Positions 6,553 to 7,541 of a DNA stretch of 7,541 bases are shown here, piece by piece. The stretch's first letter is position 1. Every line of letters starts with the position of its first letter. Location: positions 1 through 7,541 of the forward strand of contig CAINCM010000205.1 of assembly GCA_903847005.1 (NCBI GenBank). The letters run 5' to 3'. The stretch comes from an uncultured Chloroflexota bacterium. Lineage in GTDB: Bacteria; Chloroflexota; Limnocylindria; Limnocylindrales; Limnocylindraceae. Made by a program: the position numbers and the translations under genes. A model generated the notes under the pieces. It did no database searches, was not told where the DNA came from, and was given only the letters and a program-made list of their open reading frames with translations.

Positions 6553-6565
6553 ATCACACGCGCAC
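6542..6565. terminator. Possible hairpin terminator between convergent genes
   Basis: GTGCGCG (6542-6548) and CGCGCAC (6559-6565) form a perfect 7-bp inverted repeat around a 10-nt loop that contains the phosphatase stop codon. It ends 6 bp before the nucleoside hydrolase stop codon. There is no T-run on either side, so it is not a classical intrinsic terminator; the position between convergent genes is the main support. Confidence 0.35.
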
Positions 6566-6570
6566 TTGCG

Positions 6571-7521
6571 CTAAGGAAGCGACGCGTAGGCCTCAACGAC
6601 AAGGTCCGCGAAACGAACCGGATCGATAGTCAAGCCGACATCGCAATTCGCCGCGCGCCCGTCGCGGTTCAGTCGATAGGGGTTCGCATCGCCGATCGTC
6701 CGACCCCGTGCGGGGCCCGAGGTGGCGTCCACCGTGACGTAGTATCTCGCCACTCCGACAAGGTCGGGGATCGCGAGGTGCAGCACCGCAACTGCGTCGT
6801 GGATCGCCATCTTCTCGCCCTGCCCCCACGCCGCCGAGCGCTCGAAGGAGAACTCGAGGACTTCCGCCGCCGCCTTCGCCGACGCGCCTGGCAGCTGCGA
6901 GAGCCTCGTGAGGATGCTGCGGTCGAGGATGGCGTGATGCGTCACATCGAGTCCGATCATGGTGATCGGCAGCCCGCTGTTGAACACGATCTCCGCCGCC
7001 GTGGGATCGGCGTAGATGTTGAACTCAGCGGAAGCCGATGAGTTCCCCTCCCCAACCGAGCCGCCCATCAGGCAGATGTGCGCGATCTTCGGCGCCAGGT
7101 GCGGATAACTGCGAATCAACAGCGCGATGTTCGTGAGCGGACCGATCGGCACAAGTGCCACCGGCTCGGGTGAGGCGCTGATGAGTCGTGCCATCAGCGA
7201 GACGGCACCCTCTGGCTCGGCCTTGCGAGTGGCGGCGGGCAGCTTCGTGTTGCCGAGCCCGCTCTCACCGTGCACCTCCGTTGCGCGCTCGAGCGGTCCC
7301 GCCAGGGGGCCAACTGCCCCCTCCGCCACGGGGATTTCGTTGGCACCGTAGAGATGCAGCAGGCGCAGCGCGTTCTCGGTGCAGTGATGCACATCGGCGT
7401 TCCCGCCGACACTCGTGACGGCGAGCAGCTTCAGCTCAGGTTGCGCGACCGCGAGCGCAATCGCGAGCGCGTCATCGAGACCGGGGTCGCTGTCGACGAT
7501 GATCGACAGCGGCTTTGCCAC
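6571..7521 (-). CDS. Nucleoside hydrolase of the inosine-uridine preferring (IU-NH) family
   Basis: A 316-residue enzyme of normal family length that hydrolyses the N-glycosidic bond of ribonucleosides to give ribose and a free base. The N-terminal calcium-binding signature DSDPGLDD is at residues 10-17, with Asp12 and Asp17 as likely ligands. Asn41 follows in VGGN, HGESGLG is at 84-90, and EFN at 166-168 and His241-Asp242 in AIHDA line the active site. All match Crithidia fasciculata IU-NH. It is probably a cytosolic nucleoside salvage enzyme. Purine or pyrimidine preference (RihA, RihB or RihC type) is not decided. The start is taken as GTG 7521, which puts the metal motif in the usual place; GGGAG lies only 1 nt upstream, too close for a good Shine-Dalgarno, and the frame stays open to the window edge, so a start beyond it is possible. 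It converges on the phosphatase gene with 18 bp between the stop codons. Confidence 0.93.
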   Translation of the reverse strand: MAKPLSIIVDSDPGLDDALAIALAVAQPELKLLAVTSVGGNADVHHCTENALRLLHLYGANEIPVAEGAVGPLAGPLERATEVHGESGLGNTKLPAATRKAEPEGAVSLMARLISASPEPVALVPIGPLTNIALLIRSYPHLAPKIAHICLMGGSVGEGNSSASAEFNIYADPTAAEIVFNSGLPITMIGLDVTHHAILDRSILTRLSQLPGASAKAAAEVLEFSFERSAAWGQGEKMAIHDAVAVLHLAIPDLVGVARYYVTVDATSGPARGRTIGDANPYRLNRDGRAANCDVGLTIDPVRFADLVVEAYASLP

Positions 7522-7541
7522 GCTCCCGCACGGCGCCGATC

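Noticed and set aside
1..7541. A novel defence, mobile or biosynthetic system
   Set aside because: Every protein gene falls into a known family, coding is continuous, and there is no repeat array, mobile gene or composition change that I can see.

Overview
This 7.5 kb window comes from a high-GC bacterium with dense coding and several GTG starts. It reads as an ordinary chromosomal housekeeping segment. There is no transposase, integrase, phage gene, CRISPR array or other sign of an accessory island. The combination of genes (FtsH, an M20 dipeptidase, a TyrA-type dehydrogenase, a COG4112-like Nudix protein and ComM) would fit a high-GC Chloroflexota or Actinobacteriota-like genome. The sequence alone does not settle the phylum, so this is a weak inference.

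Layout. From about position 5994 down to position 1, everything lies on the minus strand and is tightly packed: an elongator-type tRNA-Met(CAT) (5994-5920), ftsH (5885-3906), an M20 dipeptidase (3906-2500), a prephenate dehydrogenase family gene (2492-1581), a Nudix-family protein (1584-937), and the first ~296 codons of a ComM/YifB Mg-chelatase-like AAA protein (889 to beyond position 1). Successive protein genes overlap or nearly touch (TGATG, a 7-nt gap, GTGA, then 47 nt), so they are probably one transcription unit. An 87-bp divergent spacer (5995-6081) separates this block from a plus-strand low-molecular-weight protein tyrosine phosphatase gene (6082-6552). That gene converges, across 18 bp, on a minus-strand nucleoside hydrolase gene (7521-6571) whose upstream region runs out of the window.

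How the genes may work together. FtsH degrades membrane and regulatory proteins into short peptides, and the cytosolic M20 dipeptidase is a plausible finisher of small peptides. TyrA makes a tyrosine precursor. The Nudix protein and nucleoside hydrolase act on nucleotide-like metabolites. ComM is a DNA branch-migration helicase used in natural transformation. Apart from the proteolysis pair, no shared pathway is evident and the cluster looks like a mixed housekeeping operon.

No convincing new system was found. The points most worth checking are the 34-nt tRNA-Met-to-ftsH linkage, unusual bases in that tRNA, a possible leaderless promoter for the phosphatase gene, a hairpin across the convergent gene ends, and the degenerate Nudix box.
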